Shown piece after piece: positions 1 to 11,735 of a DNA stretch of 64,000 nucleotides (position 1 is the first letter of the stretch; each line of letters begins with the position of its first letter). Source of the stretch: Miscanthus floridulus. Taxonomy: Eukaryota > Streptophyta > Magnoliopsida > Poales > Poaceae. The notes beneath the pieces are model-generated. The model was not told where the DNA came from. It saw only the letters and a list, made by a program, of their open reading frames with translations, and searched no databases. The position numbers and the translations under genes are program-made. The DNA is taken from the NCBI RefSeq assembly GCF_019320115.1, contig NC_089591.1, forward strand, positions 22,608,502 through 22,672,501, in the 5' to 3' direction.

Positions 1-1369
1 AAGGGATAGTAGTAAGGAACAAAGTAAGATTGGTAGCACAAGGATATACACAAGTTGAAGGTCTTGACTTCGAAGAAATATATGCCCCAGTTGCTAGATT
101 GGAAGCAATTAGAATCTTATTAGCCTATGCTTGTGCCCACAACATCAAGCTCTATCAAATGGATGTTAAGAGTGCATTTCTCAATGGTTACATCAATGAA
201 GAAGTTTATGTTGAGCAACCTCCTAGTTTTGAAGACAACAAGAAGCCCGACCATGTGTACAAGTTGAAGAAGGCATTGTATGGCTTAAAGCAAGCACCTA
301 GAGCATGGTATGAGAGATTGAGGGACTTCCTACTCTCTAAAGGGTTCATGATGGCTAAGGTTGACACCACTTTTTTCACCAAGAAGATTGGCAAATACTT
401 ATTTGTGTTGCAAATCTATGTTGATGACATCATATTTGGATTAACCAATCAAGACTTTTGTGAAGTATTTAGAAAGATGATGGCTAATGAGTTTGAAATG
501 TCCATGATTGGAGAGTTAAGTTACTTCCTTGGTCTTCAAATCAAGCAATTGAAGAATGGTACATTCGTGAGTCAATGCCAGTACACTAAAGACAAACTCA
601 AAAAGTTTGGCATGAGTGATGGCAAAGCCATTAGCACACCAATGGGGACAAATGGCAATTTGGATACTGATGCAAGTAGCAATATGGTTGATAAAAAATT
701 GTATCGGTCTATGATTGGAAGCATACTCTATGTGACCGTATCAAGGCCGGATGTCATGTTTAGTGTATGCATGTGTGCAAGATTTCAAGCCTCACCAAGA
801 GAAAGTCATTTGAACGCTACAAAGAGAATATTGAGGTACCTGAAGCATGCACAAAATGTTGGTTTGTGGTATCCCAAAGGAGCAAAGTTTGAGCTAGTTG
901 GTTACTCTAACTCGGATTATGCAGGATGCAAGGTTGAAAGGAAGAGCACCTCAGACACATGTCAATTGTTAGGAAGACACTAGTTTCATGGAAATAAAAG
1001 AAGCAAAATAGTGTTGCATTATCAACCGCTGAAGCTGAATACATATCCACCGGTAGTTGTTGTGCACAAATACTTTGGATAAAGGCCACTTTGAGTGACT
1101 TTGGAATCAAGTTCAAGAGAGTGCCATTGCTATGTGACAACGAGAGTGCAATCAAGTTAACCATCAATCCAGTTCAACATGCAAGAACAAAGCACATTAA
1201 TGTCCGCCACCATTTCATAAGAGATCACCAATAAAAAGGGGACATTTGCATTGAGAGTGTAGGCACTGAAGATCAACTTGCCGATATATTCACTAAGCCA
1301 TTAGATGAGAAAAGGTTTTGCAAGCTAAGGAATGAGTTGAACATATTGGATTTCTCAAATATGTGTTGA
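1..1369 (+). pseudogene. Copia (SIRE/Maximus-type) reverse transcriptase-RNase H, unit A copy
   Basis: The 3' part of a Ty1/Copia pol. The first open stretch (30-983) is a Copia RT: the [14 protein letters not shown] block appears as [11 protein letters not shown], followed by [12 protein letters not shown] and the catalytic YVDDIIFG, then the RNase H start with a SDYAGC block. After 983 the RNase H continues in another frame (AEAEYI, LADIFTKPL) to a TGA at 1367-1369, with in-frame stops on the way. Motif style is that of the SIRE/Opie/Ji lineage. It is dead: a frameshift near 977 and extra stops. The identical copy lies at 11677-13045. Confidence 0.9.
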
Positions 1370-2529
1370 TGCACCTCCCCACTTATATGACATGCCTCTC
1401 CTTTGAGCAATCTAAGGTAAAAGTTGATTGGTATGACATACATCCTTGCTAAGGACATGTTTAGTGTATCTAGTCATCTTTCACATTTAATAGGCTCATT
1501 CATGAAAATCAAATGATTTTGATGTTTGTATGGTACCACTATTGCTTCTATGATTAATTTGGTCTAGTGGTAGCATATGACATGTTTGTGGGCTTGTAAA
1601 CCTAGTGTTTATCTAGAAAATGAGCTATAAGTGTTTAACTCAACATGGTACAAGATAACCCTTATTTGGAGGTGTGAAGAAGCTTGTCCTTGGATCAAAC
1701 CGAGTTAAATATCTTTGGCAAATGTTCTAGATTGAACCAAATTTGGGAAAATGGTCCTCACCCCATTGATTGACATTGATAATCTCAACCTATCTACATT
1801 TTGAGCCTTTGTGGTCATTGATGACAAAGGGGAAGAAATAGTGTACAGAGATAGTGAAAAGACAACAAAGGGGGAAAGAAACAAAGATATAAGTGATAGG
1901 AGGAGAATTTGACATAGGGGGAGAGATATTACAAAGGAAGGGGATCAATTAAAATTTTAAGCACATAAGTAGGGGGAGCAAGCTCATGATCTTGTATGGT
2001 GCATTTGAATATGCATTTCATATATTTGCTTACATGGCACAAGTTTTAAATTTCAATATACATGCTTGTGTAGTCTATGCTAGTTGTAGGTTTGAATGAT
2101 GAAATGAAAAACTAGCATGCATAGGTTAAGAAACTAGACTTATGTTCATTTTATGAAAACTAGACCCTTGCTTCTAATGTTGATCTCATGGGGTATTCTA
2201 GTTTTTGTGTATGTCTAGTTACTAATGGTGCTAAGGATGGTATATTGGTGCACTCTGATTGGTATCACCCTTCAAAGGTCCATCTTTTATACCTTAGCAT
2301 CATTTGGTAGACATTGTCTCCTATATTTCCTATCTAAGCATATGTGCAAGCTACAATCCAAACTCTTAGCACATATGTAGGGGAGCAATTGCTACTATAT
2401 GGGGTTCATGAAACTTGTCCATATCCTTTTACACATGGTAAATATGCTTGGGCAAGCAACATGGATTCAAATGAATTTCAATTCATATCTTTGTGAAAGG
2501 GTTGTCATCAATTACCAAAAAGGGAAAAT
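1370..2529 (+). other. SIRE-type 3' spacer between RNase H and 3' LTR (unit A)
   Basis: AT-rich non-coding stretch of about 1.15 kb where SIRE/Maximus elements carry an env-like remnant and several polypurine tracts. Purine-rich AAAGGGG-type runs are visible near 1827, 1868, 1915, 1971, 2380 and 2515; the last (CAAAAAGGGAAAA) lies just before the likely LTR start. I see no open coding frame. The repeat is at 13046-14205. Confidence 0.7.
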
Positions 2530-3528
2530 TCAAAGCTTCTAGTTTGGTTTTGGTGAATTGATGAAACCCTAAGTGCTAACCTAGTTTATCAAAGTGATTA
2601 TGAGATAGGTAGCACTATTCCAAGTGATGAAGCAATAGTGAAGATCATGATGATGGTGATGCTATGGTGATGATCAAGTGCTAGGACATGGAAAAGAAGA
2701 AAGACAAAAACAAAAAGCTTAAGGCAAAGGTGAAATTGATAGGAGCTTTTTGGTTTAGTGATTGAGACACTTAGCGAGTGTGATCACATTTAGGATCGAT
2801 AGTCATACTATTAAGAGGAGTGAAACTCGGATCAAAATGCGGTGATAAAAGTGCCACTAGATGCTCTAACTAACTGTATATGCATTTAGGATCTAGTGGA
2901 GTGCTAACACCCTTGAAAATGTTTGCGAAAATATGCTAACACACATGCACAAAGTGTTACACTTGGTGGTTGGCACATTTGATCAAGGGTGGTGAAGTTT
3001 TGGGTCAAAAGAAGCTATTTTGTATTGACCAGACTCTGCCTTGGGAAGTGACCAGACACAGACACTATGTCCAGTTAGTGGTGCACAGTGAAGGTCGTCG
3101 TCGGTCCTTTGACCGGACGCTGACAAGAAATAGGACCGAACGCGCTAGAGGTGCATTCGGTTAGGCTATGACATACACTGATGCAAGCATCAGAACAAGC
3201 CAATGAGCACAAGACCCTGAGCCATGTTCGGTCACCTATGATCGGACGCATCCGGTCACAATTTTACCTCTCTAGGAGCTCTCTAGAAACGACCGAACTC
3301 TGACGCATGGTGCATCCGGTCAATTGAATAGGAGCATCTGGTCCATGGTTAGTGAGCGCACATGAGTGAGCCATTGCATGCCAATGGATAGTTTCAAACA
3401 GCTAGGACACATGGCGATCAGGCTGCGACTAGATGCAGCGACCAGACACATCCAGTGCACCCGACCTCTGCGTTCGGTCGTCCCGCAGTCAGCCCAATAA
3501 TTGAGCCAATGACTCTATTGTTTGGGGG
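2530..3528 (+). repeat. SIRE-type 3' LTR, left part, interrupted by Tat insertion (unit A)
   Basis: It begins around 2530 just after the last polypurine tract (the terminal TG looks mutated to TC). It contains the CCGGAC/CGGTC-rich segments typical of grass Maximus LTR U3 regions (for example near 3100-3480). It stops abruptly at 3528, where the Tat LTR begins. In the intact arrangement the rest of this LTR lies beyond the Tat element at 27864-28135. Confidence 0.7.
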
Positions 3529-3999
3529 TGTCGATAGAATATCATCGGTAGTCCTTCGAGGGGTATCCCACAAAGGTAGATTGATCGGTAGGGGAGCACG
3601 AGATCAAGAACAAGAAGGCAATAGAGACACATGAGTTAGACAGGTTTAGGCCGTCAGTACGATGTAATACCCTACTCCTGTGGTCTGTTGGTTTGTGTTA
3701 GCTATTGTATGATATGCTGTGATTTTAGAGGGGGTCCTTGCCCACCTTATATAGTCTGAGAGGTAGGGTTACAAGTCGGTTAGATCTAAGAGATAACCGG
3801 AAAGTAATAACTAATTATAGGAATCTTAGGATCATGCATATCCTAACAGATCTCGTAGTATCTTCTGGATGTCTTCCTGATGTCTTGCGAAAGGTGCCGA
3901 GCAGAGTCATGCCTCGCAAGGCTTCTTCTTGTGGGCTAGGCCACCCCTAGGGGCGCAGTCCATGTGGTCTGTCATGGGTATCCGGGGTCGTACACCCCA
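3529..3999 (-). repeat. Tat-lineage Gypsy LTR, unit A copy (3' LTR of minus-strand element)
   Basis: 471 bp, starting TGTCGATAG and ending TACACCCCA on the + strand. It matches 15205-15675 exactly and is about 90% similar by eye to 27468-27863. The internal region to its right codes on the minus strand, so this is the 3' LTR of a reversed element. In unit A the element is cut at 9350 and has no partner LTR. Confidence 0.88.
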
Positions 4000-4120
4000 T
4001 AGCTAGTCCCCAAGCGCCTTGTACCCGTTGTGCAACGTCATTATAAGCTTGTCTGAGCAGGTGCGAACAACACCGAGCAGTCAAGCTCATGGTCCAACCA
4101 CCATGCTGAACTATTGAGCT

Positions 4121-4220
4121 ATGTGAGCCATCGCTAAGTAGTGTGAACCGTTGTCGAGCAGCATAACCTGTCGCCAAGTAGCACGACTTGTTGCCGAGCA
4201 CCGTGAACCATCGCCGAGTA
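4121..4220. repeat. Five tandem 20-bp units (unit A)
   Basis: Units 4121-4140, 4141-4160, 4161-4180, 4181-4200 and 4201-4220 share the pattern GxxxGAACCxTCGCCGAGTA with scattered substitutions. The copy is at 15797-15896. Confidence 0.85.
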
Positions 4221-4378
4221 GAATGACCAAAGTACAGCTTGCCATAAGGGTGTAAGGAGCTCAACTTTATAATTGAAATTTTCTCCACAGTAGACCAAGT
4301 GTGCCCACTTAGAGTCTGAACAAAGTTGTAGGAGTCAATCTTCCTCTATAGGCATCTAGTCTTATAGAAAAAATCCCA

Positions 4379-4620
4379 CACACTCACCGCAAGGTGAAGT
4401 GTGCCCACTTAGTCCCCGAGCCTAACAGCAGATGATGTAGTCATGTGGTGCCAGGGTCAGAAACTTGAAGAATAGTAGAAAACTAGCCAATCAGGTAGCC
4501 AGTCCCTGGTTGTGGCCCAAAAAATAGACAAAACACATTCACCGCAAGGTGAAGTGTGCCCACTTAGTCCTCGAGCCTGACAGTAGGTGGCACAGTCACA
4601 TGGTGCCAGGGTCAAAATAG
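4379..4620. repeat. 155-bp tandem repeat, about 1.5 units (unit A)
   Basis: CACACTCACCGCAAGGTGAA at 4379 recurs as CACATTCACCGCAAGGTGAA at 4534, each followed by the same GTGTGCCCACTTAGTC-CGAGCC and GTGGTGCCAGGGTCA blocks. The copy is at 16055-16296, and a diverged inverted fragment at 56515-56770. Confidence 0.85.
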
Positions 4621-4935
4621 AGAAACAACCAAAAACCAATGGAAAAGACCGCTAGTCTCCGAGCTACAGGTGGAGTTATCAGAGAAATCCAATCATGGAG
4701 GAAAAACTGGAGTAACAGCTGGGCAGCATCAGTTACTTAGCCTCAATAAATGGTGGAGATGTCAGCGATATTTTGGCATGGAGCAACTAAAGGCAGCGAT
4801 AAATGAGCACCATGGGCTGTAGTTGTGCGGAAGCCCAGGTAACGGCCCATTTGCCGCATCGGAGAAATTGCAGCGGCGCAGATCGCGGGAATGGTTCCCA
4901 AAAAACCCTTGAATGCGGAATGGTGGGGAGGATCC

Positions 4936-4943
4936 TATATAAT
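4936..4943 (+). promoter_or_regulatory. TATA box of the antisense ORF (unit A)
   Basis: TATATAAT lies in a GGATCC-flanked context about 118 bp upstream of the ATG at 5061, on the same strand as the aORF and opposite to the element's pol. Its position fits a core promoter for antisense transcription. The copy is at 16612-16619. Confidence 0.5.
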
Positions 4944-5060
4944 AGTACCGCCGCAGTCCTCATTCCCACCTTTTCCACTTCATCTTCCTTCTCACTTCTT
5001 GCATCGCCAAATCCACAACCACAGTTGCCTCTACCGCCGAACCCTAACCAGATCTGAGAG

Positions 5061-8000
5061 ATGGCACCGAAGAGAGGAACTGCAAAATTGAAGAAGACGA
5101 GTCCCAAGAAGGTGGATGCCATGGCCCGACGTGACGAGGAGTGGGTGCCATCACGAACAGGAGAAGCTGAGCTGAACCGATTGGTGGAAGCCGGCGTTCT
5201 CCCCGATCGTGCGACCGCCGGATGGCGGCTAGCTCTCAGTGAGTCCTTTCCCACGCCTCACACTGACGAAGCGGTAGTATTCGAAGACTATTTCTGGTGT
5301 GGGTTAGGGTTTCCTATGCACCCATTTTTGAGGGATCTGTTGGAGCTCTGGGGGGTTACTCTATGCAACCTTCACCCCAACACCATTCTGCACATCTCCA
5401 TCTTCATCCACTTTTGTGAGGCATACCTTGGCATCCTACCCCACTTCAATCTCTTTTGTCACCTATTCTGGCTGAAGAAAAGAGGCAGCGCTAGTTCGAA
5501 GGTGGTCGGTGGGGTGTATCTCTAGCTTTGGGATGGGATGGCGAGTGAATATCTTACCATACCGCTGAACACTCCGCTAAAGGGGTGGAACACCAGATTG
5601 TTCTACATGAGACAAAGCCACCCAGCGGTGCATTGTAACACCGACCACATCCTAGAAAGCCAAAGGAGTTGGTCAGAGCTACCGAGCAAGGATGACATGG
5701 ATCAAGTGAATGAACTCCTCGGCTTGATAAAGGGCATGAAGACCAATGGCGGATTGGTAGTGGCGAGTTCCATAGTGCACCGCATACAACCATGCAAGGA
5801 GAGGGCGCAGCCAGGTTTTGAATTCAAAGGGGAGACCGACGGGACTCGAGAGAGGCCTAAAATACTTTCTAGGAGTGACGTCGAAGAGCGAACTACCGAG
5901 CTATTCGCTTCGCTATCTTCCTTTAGGCTGTCAGGGTACACGAAGCCCTTCAATTACAAGAATCTAACTCCTCGGGTGAATGTCTCTACTTCATGTTTTC
6001 GAGAATTTTATTTATACTGCCAAGCAATAAACTGATCCTACTCATGTGAAGATCCATTCGTAGGACAGGGCAGTGTATTTCTCTAGCGTACCGAGAAACG
6101 ATTGGCCGCCGTCAATGGATGCACGTCGACCTGTTCAAATTGAGGAGAGCTCTGTCGGTGTCTCCTCGGAATCTGGAGGAATGGACACTAGTCAGATGGA
6201 GAGTCCTCCCTCAGTGCCTATAAAAAATATGGGAAAGAGGCCAGCGGAAGATGAGCTGGCATAGAAGAAAAGGAAAATAGCAGTGACTGCTCCACACAAA
6301 CCAGGCGGGATCTCTCTGGATGACGACCAGACTAATCGAACATGAAGAACCATGGTGTTTGATTGGTCTGACGACGACGAGATTCTCACAAACCCTCCCT
6401 CGAGCACAAAAGGGCCTCCGCTCTACCCACGCACAGAGCAACAAACCGGTGTAGGCAAAGAAGTCCTTGAGGCTCCAACAAGGATAGTCCCCGAGCATCG
6501 AGTGGAGGGAATTGCTACATAGTAGACATCGAAAATCCCCACGGAGCGGGCAATGGAGATCCTAGAGCAACAAATGACAGTAGCCCCAGAGCAGCAGGCT
6601 AAAACAAGGCTAGCCAAGGAAGAGCCAAGAATTCCCCCATTGAGCACAGGAGTTGACCCCGCAGCTGCACCTGGAGGCTCTGGACGGCACCGCCGGTTCA
6701 AGAAATTGAACCGTCAGACCAAAGCGTAAGTACTCTTGTGCTGTAGTTAATTTGCTATATTTTCTTTACTTATGTTGTTACTGAATAGCTGATTTGATAT
6801 AGTGCAAGGCGAGCAACAAATCCAGCCCCACCCGCTCAGACTGATCGGCGACTAGGAACTTGCCCTAGAGCGGTGGAGACGACAGCGGACCACATCCTGG
6901 AGTCCCTGAGTGCTCGGGAGCATGCAGGGGAGCCAATTGCTGCCCCTGGTGAGCTTCTTAGCGGCGAGCGACTGCCTACAATGATGAGCGAATCGGCGAC
7001 AGCTCCTTCTATGACGGTGGAAATGGGGGCAGAAAAGCTTTTGGAGTCAAATGAATAGACGGCAGTCCCCGAGTCTCTAGAGGGCATGGTCGGAACTGCT
7101 ATCCGACCACCAAGCCCCAAGGTGGTCCCCCTAGCTATGATGGAAGAGGACGAGGTGGAGGAGATCATGTGCGACAAACCTCAACCTCAAGTAGTCCGGA
7201 TCCTCCAAAAGCGCGGTGAAGAAATAGTTATTGTTGAAGAGGAGGACACCACCAAGGAGTTCAGGAGACTGGAGACTTCCCTTACTGGTGTGATGAAACA
7301 GAAAGGTGAATACTTCGTCTAGAAAAGTCCTAGTCATTTATTGGCATTGGTTAACAATAATGTCATCATATTTGTTGTAGGAAATATCTCGAGTTGCCGA
7401 GCAGCGCCGCCAGTTAATAAAGCGAATGGAGCCCCTTGCAGCGGAGAACGAAAAACTCAAAGAGGACAGAAACCTCATGGAGAAGAATATCCAGCGAGCC
7501 CAATGCAAACGACACCTTACGGAGTCCAATGCGCGGGACCTAGAATACCAAAAGGGGGTCCTTACCAAAAAGCTGGCGGCTGGGTCCAAGCAATGCGGAG
7601 CCAGTCCAAGCAGCTGGCCGCTATCTTCGACCAACTAAAATGTGCTTCCGAGCAGCTGGAGAGGAAAAGCGAATAGCTCAACAGTGTATCCAAACAGAAA
7701 GCAGGTACGGTACATCAACAAATGTACTTTAGTATTGCTGAACAGCCTCATTTCCGTTAACAACTGCTGTGCTTGTAGAGCAAGATGTTGAGCTCGACCA
7801 GATGCGCTAGACCATCGATCAACATCACCAGGAAAAAGCAAAGGAAGCAGAGCGAGCGAACAAACTTGCTGAGGAGCTGAAAGGTGAATTCCTTCTGGTC
7901 GGTATCATTGTTGTAGTAGCTCCGCGTATAACAAGTCATTGTAACTCTCGCATGTTATCGTCATAAAGCCAAAGCACAATTCAACGTGCTGGTGCAGGAG

Positions 8001-8381
8001 GCCAAGGTCCAGAAGGAGAACTTTGATAATATAGTCACCGCAATTAAGCCGGTGCTTGACTGCATTGACCTGAAAATGGCCACTCAGCACAATGGCCGGC
8101 GGCAACACCCTAACACCGTCATTCCGAGGTGCAAGGCAGCATGGGAAAACTTCAGAACCTTCAACCAAGATGCCATTACTACCATTGCTACCCATGTCCT
8201 TGCGGTTGTTCGGTCCCATTATCCGACCACCGACCTTCAGTCCATAGAGGGTGGGTTCGCAGAAGGACTGAGCGACATGGAGACCTAGCAGTTGGAGGAT
8301 GAAGTGGAGGATGCAGCAAAAATGCTGGCCGACGATATAGATCTATTTGGGGAGACAGATGGTGATGGCGGAGCTCATTAA
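5061..8381 (+). pseudogene. Tat-lineage antisense ORF (gypsy-type transposon domain), multi-exon, unit A
   Basis: Same sequence as 16737-20057; see that entry for domains and splice sites. It lies on the strand opposite to the Tat pol, between integrase and the 3' LTR, as in other Tat-lineage elements that carry an aORF. The first exon block (5061-5525) is a 154-residue open frame ending in TAG; coding similarity resumes in the same frame at 5538. Further exon-like blocks run to a TAA at 8379-8381. Several premature stops make it non-functional as read here. Confidence 0.75.
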
Positions 8382-9087
8382 TCTGATTATAGAAGACCAT
8401 CTGTAAAACCTTGACTATGTATTAGAAAATGTGATAGCGCAAGAAACAAGTACTTATCAAATATTTGTCATAAGGTGCTTGTATATGTAATATATGCAGT
8501 TTGCTTATAGTTCGACGAAATAATCTTCAAAGTTTCAAACTTGACGCGGTTATGCGTAGTTCAACTAACATCTAACCAGTTGGTCTGCTACTGGTCCCTA
8601 TGGCCTTGGCCAGCCCATAGTCCATAACGTTGAGCGCGGAGCCTGTGCATGTGTAGGAGTAATAGACATGACCCAGGAACCACAGCCGACCACCCATGAT
8701 GTAGAGCCAGAGCCCATGGCACATGTAGGGAAAAAATTGGTGGCTGAGTCTTTTCCATAAAAAATAGCGCTGAACGTGTTCTGGTCGGTAGCTGTTATAC
8801 GAACTTGGAGATAAAGGCAACACAAGCGGCGTTCGAGCAATGTATTCTATGTTGAACTCTCAGCCTTGGCTGACCCATAATCCATAACATCGAGCGTGGA
8901 GCCCGAGACATGTAGGAAAAATAGGTGTGACCAAAAGACCGCAGCCGACCACCCATAACGCAGAGCGCGTAGCCCGTAGCACGTGTAGGGAGAAATCGGA
9001 GACTGGGTCGTCTCCGAAGAGAACAGAAAAGAAAAAAATGTTGCTCTCTGATCAAAGAATGTTTTCGCAATATGGAAAACATGCTCT
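8382..9087. repeat. Tat spacer with 260-bp tandem repeat (unit A)
   Basis: Non-coding. A block starting CCTTGGCCAGCCCATA at 8604 recurs as CCTTGGCTGACCCATA at 8864 (period 260). Inside each there are two half-units carrying GAGC-CGGAGCCC...ACATGTAGG. Copy at 20058-20763. Confidence 0.7.
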
Positions 9088-9343
9088 GCAATTTGGAGAA
9101 ATTGAGTTTGGCATGGTGGAGAAATCGTGTTCAATATTTTGGAGAAATCGTGTTTGGTAATTTGGAGAAATCGTGTTCGGCGATTTGGAGAAAACGCGTT
9201 CGATGATTTGGAGAAAATGAGTTTGGCGATTTTGAGAAAACAAGTTCGGTGATTTGGAGAAACCGTTTGGCGATTTGGAGAAATTGAGTTCGACACTTTA
9301 GAGAAACCGTTCGGTGATTTGGAGAAATCGAGTTCGGCGCAGT
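9088..9343. repeat. 23-bp minisatellite, about 11 units (unit A)
   Basis: Units of the type GCGATTTGGAGAAATCGAGTTCG run in tandem with substitutions and a few 21-bp variants. The array ends within about 10 bp of the tandem-duplication junction at 9350/9351. Copy at 20764-21019. Confidence 0.9.
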
Positions 9344-9350
9344 TACGGCG

Positions 9351-9765
9351 TGAGCTCACTTGCACCTTAGGCAAAGCCTATGGTGGTGAGGACCGCTTAC
9401 TTATGTGCTTGGGTAGCCAAAGAGCTTCTCTCTACAAAGAGGGATTGGGCTATAACCCCAAGAAAGACAAGGTGGCCTTTGCTCTTCACAAGACTAGCTT
9501 TGTGAAGAACAATGGTTGGTTTTGCACTAGTTGCAAGCAAGTTGGTCATATAGAGCAAAAGTGCATAAACAAGAAGCCACAAGCTAATGTATCCTCAATT
9601 AAGATTAATTCATTCTATGTTCTTACTAAGGGTACAAATGGTATGAACACTAAGTTCATTCGTACACCATGGATGGGCTCAAAGAAGAACGCCATTTGGG
9701 TGCCAAAGAGCTTGGTCACTAACCTTCAAGGACCCAAGCAAGTTTGGGTACCTAAAAAGAATTGA
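9351..9765 (+). pseudogene. Copia gag C-terminal part with CCHC zinc knuckle (unit B, 5' truncated)
   Basis: The open frame entering from 9319 becomes Copia gag exactly after the duplication junction (ELTCTLGKAYGG...). It contains the retroviral-type zinc knuckle CTSCKQVGHIEQKC (CX2CX4HX4C), which binds RNA during packaging. It ends in TGA at 9763-9765. The first 30 bases of the frame are Tat minisatellite, so the apparent Met start is a fusion artefact and the true N-terminal gag is missing here. Confidence 0.88.
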
Positions 9766-9778
9766 TCTTCTTTTGTAG

Positions 9779-10963
9779 GTCAATTACAAAGCCAGAGGAA
9801 GGCATTGGGTTCTTGATAGTGGGTGCACTCAACACATGAACGGTGATGCAAGAATGTTCAACTCAATCAATACCAATGGCAATGATGGTTTTGATCGTAT
9901 CACATTTGGTGACAATGGCAAAGGCAAGGTCAAAGGGCTTGCTAAGATTACAATATCAAATCACATGAACATATCTAATGTGTTGCTAGTTGAGAGCTTG
10001 AACTTTAATTTGCTATCCGTGGCTCAATTGTGTGATCTTGTATTTAAATGTATCTTTGGGATAGATGATGTAGAGATCATAAGTGTTGATGGCTCTAACT
10101 TGATCTTCAAAGGCTTTAGATATAAGAATCTATACTTGGTTGATTTCAATGCTAGAGAAGCTCAATTATCTACATGTTTGTTCACTAAGTCTAGCATGGG
10201 TTGGTTATGGCATAGAAGGCTTGGTCATGTTGGAATGAAACAATTGAATAGATTGGTTAAGCATGACTTGGTTAGAGGATTGAAAGATGTTGTGTTTGAG
10301 AAGGATAAGATTTGTAGCTCTTGTCAAGTTGGCAAATAAGTTGGAAACACCCATCCTAAGAAAAGCATGATGAGCACTAGTAAAGCATTTGAGTTATTAC
10401 ACATGGATTTATTTGGGCCAACACAATACACTAGCATCGGTGGAAACAAATATGGCTTTGTGATAGTGGATGATTATACTAGATACACTTGGGTATTCTT
10501 TCTAGTGGACAAAAGTGATGTGTTTGCAACATTCAAAACATTTGTCAAGGGCATTCACAATGAGCTTGAAACAACCATCAAGAGAGTTAGAAGTGACAAT
10601 GGTAGTGAGTTCAAGAACATTAGAATTGATGAGTTGTGTGATGAATTTGAAATTAGACATCAATTCTCGGCTAAGTACACTGCACAATCAAATGGCCTTG
10701 TTGAGAGGAAGAATAGAAGACTCATTGATATGGCAAGGTCTATGCTTAGTAAGTACAATGTGAGTCAATCTTTTTGGGCCAAAGCTATCAACATGGCTTG
10801 CTATTGTAGCAACCGCCTCTATTGTCACCTATTAAAAGAGAAGACACCATATGAGCTCTTGAATGGTAGAAAGTCCAACATTGCATTTTTTTGGGTCTTT
10901 GGTTGCAAATGCTATATCTTGAAGAAAGGCACTAGATTGGGCAAATTTGACAAGAAAATGTGA
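9779..10963 (+). pseudogene. Copia protease-integrase (SIRE/Maximus type), unit B
   Basis: The frame opens after a TAG at 9776-9778, in a different frame from gag. The protease active site reads VLDSGCTQHM. A GAG-pre-integrase region (LWHRRLGH) and the HHCC finger (ICSSCQVGK) follow. The integrase core has D in HMDLFGPT, D in VRSDNGSEF and E in NGLVERKN, so the catalytic triad is present. Breaks: a CAA-to-TAA type stop at 10337-10339 and a one-base frameshift near 10957. Integrase would insert the cDNA into host DNA; this copy cannot make the full protein. Confidence 0.9.
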
Positions 10964-11621
10964 TGAAGGATTCCTACTTGGATACTCAACTACTAGCAAA
11001 GCATATAGAGTTTGGAATTTAGATAGTGGTACTCTTGAGGAAGTTCATGATGAAACTAAGGGTTCCTAAGATGAGAATGAGAAATTGGAAGATGTTAGAG
11101 GCATTCAACTTTCAAATGCCATGAAGAACATAGATGTTGGTGAATTGAGGCCTAGGCAAGTGAATGATGATGAATATGATCAAGTGCAAGTGCTCTCTAA
11201 CATAAATTTGCAAGGTGATACAAATCAAGCTAGTACAAATCGCTCTCATGACAATGAACAAAATCAAGTGGCTAGTACATCATCTCAACCCAATGATCAA
11301 GCAAGTGCAAGCAATCAAGTTTTAATACTCCAACCAACCAATATTGCAAGGGATCATCCATTGGACACTATCATTGATGATATTTCAAGAGGTGTGCAAA
11401 CTAGATCAAGATTGGCTTCATTTTGTGAGCATTTCTCATTTGTGTCATCCTTTGAACCAAAGAAGATAGATGAAGTATTGAAGGATGTTGATTGGGTGAA
11501 TGCTATGCATGAAGAATTGAATAACTTCACAAGAAATCAAGTATGAGAATTAGTAGAGAGACCAAAGGGACACAATGTGATTGGAACCAAATGGGTCTTT
11601 AGAAACAAGTAAGATCAAGAT
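10964..11621 (+). pseudogene. Copia integrase C-terminus to RT linker (unit B)
   Basis: After the frameshift, coding similarity continues in a shifted frame (GYSTTSKAYRVW) to a TAA at about 11066. A 153-codon open stretch (11085-11546) then covers the Q/N/S-rich linker typical of Copia pol before the RT domain, ending in TGA where a Trp codon is expected. A further TAA lies near 11610. All three stops can be explained by C-to-T or G-to-A transitions. Confidence 0.8.
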
Positions 11622-11735
11622 GGGATAGTAGTAAGGAACAAAGTAAGATTGGTAGCACAAGGATATACACAAGTTGAAGGGATAGTAGTAAGGAACAAAG
11701 TAAGATTGGTAGCACAAGGATATACACAAGTTGAA
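11622..11735 (+). repeat. 57-bp in-frame tandem duplication inside the RT coding region
   Basis: GGGATAGTAGTAAGGAACAA and the 37 bases after it (11622-11678) are repeated at 11679-11735. 57 bp is 19 codons, so the frame is kept and [17 protein letters not shown] is read twice. Unit A also carries AA rather than AT before GGGATAG at position 1-3, the context of the second unit, so the small duplication predates the large one. Confidence 0.92.

Larger units (their letters stand above)
4000..4930 (-). other. Tat 3' untranslated region with tandem repeats (unit A)
   Basis: No credible coding region. It holds five 20-bp tandem units (4121-4220) and a 155-bp repeat built around ACCGCAAGGTGAAGTGTGCC (4379-4620). 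Related sequence in the opposite orientation sits at 56515-56770. Confidence 0.7.
1..9350 (+). repeat. Unit A of an 11,676-bp head-to-tail tandem duplication (5' end off-window)
   Basis: Bases 1-9350 recur at 11677-21026 with a constant offset of 11,676. I saw no difference in the stretches compared, and every long reading frame is repeated unchanged. Identity stops at 9350/21026: after the shared GTTACGGCG, unit A runs into Copia gag sequence (TGAGCTCACTTGC) while unit B continues into Tat spacer (ATTACGTACTGG). The unit therefore spans 9351-21026, and unit A would begin about 2.3 kb before the window. It contains the 3' half of the Copia element, half of its LTR, and the 3' half of the nested Tat element. 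Near-complete identity means a recent duplication, or an assembly duplication. Confidence 0.93.

Noticed and set aside
9319..9350. N-terminal start of Copia gag at 9319
   Set aside because: These bases are Tat minisatellite; the fusion arises from the tandem duplication.
8847..9374. 175-codon minus-strand frame across the minisatellite
   Set aside because: It is the translation of the 23-bp tandem repeat (repeating SPN/FLQI words) and crosses the duplication junction.
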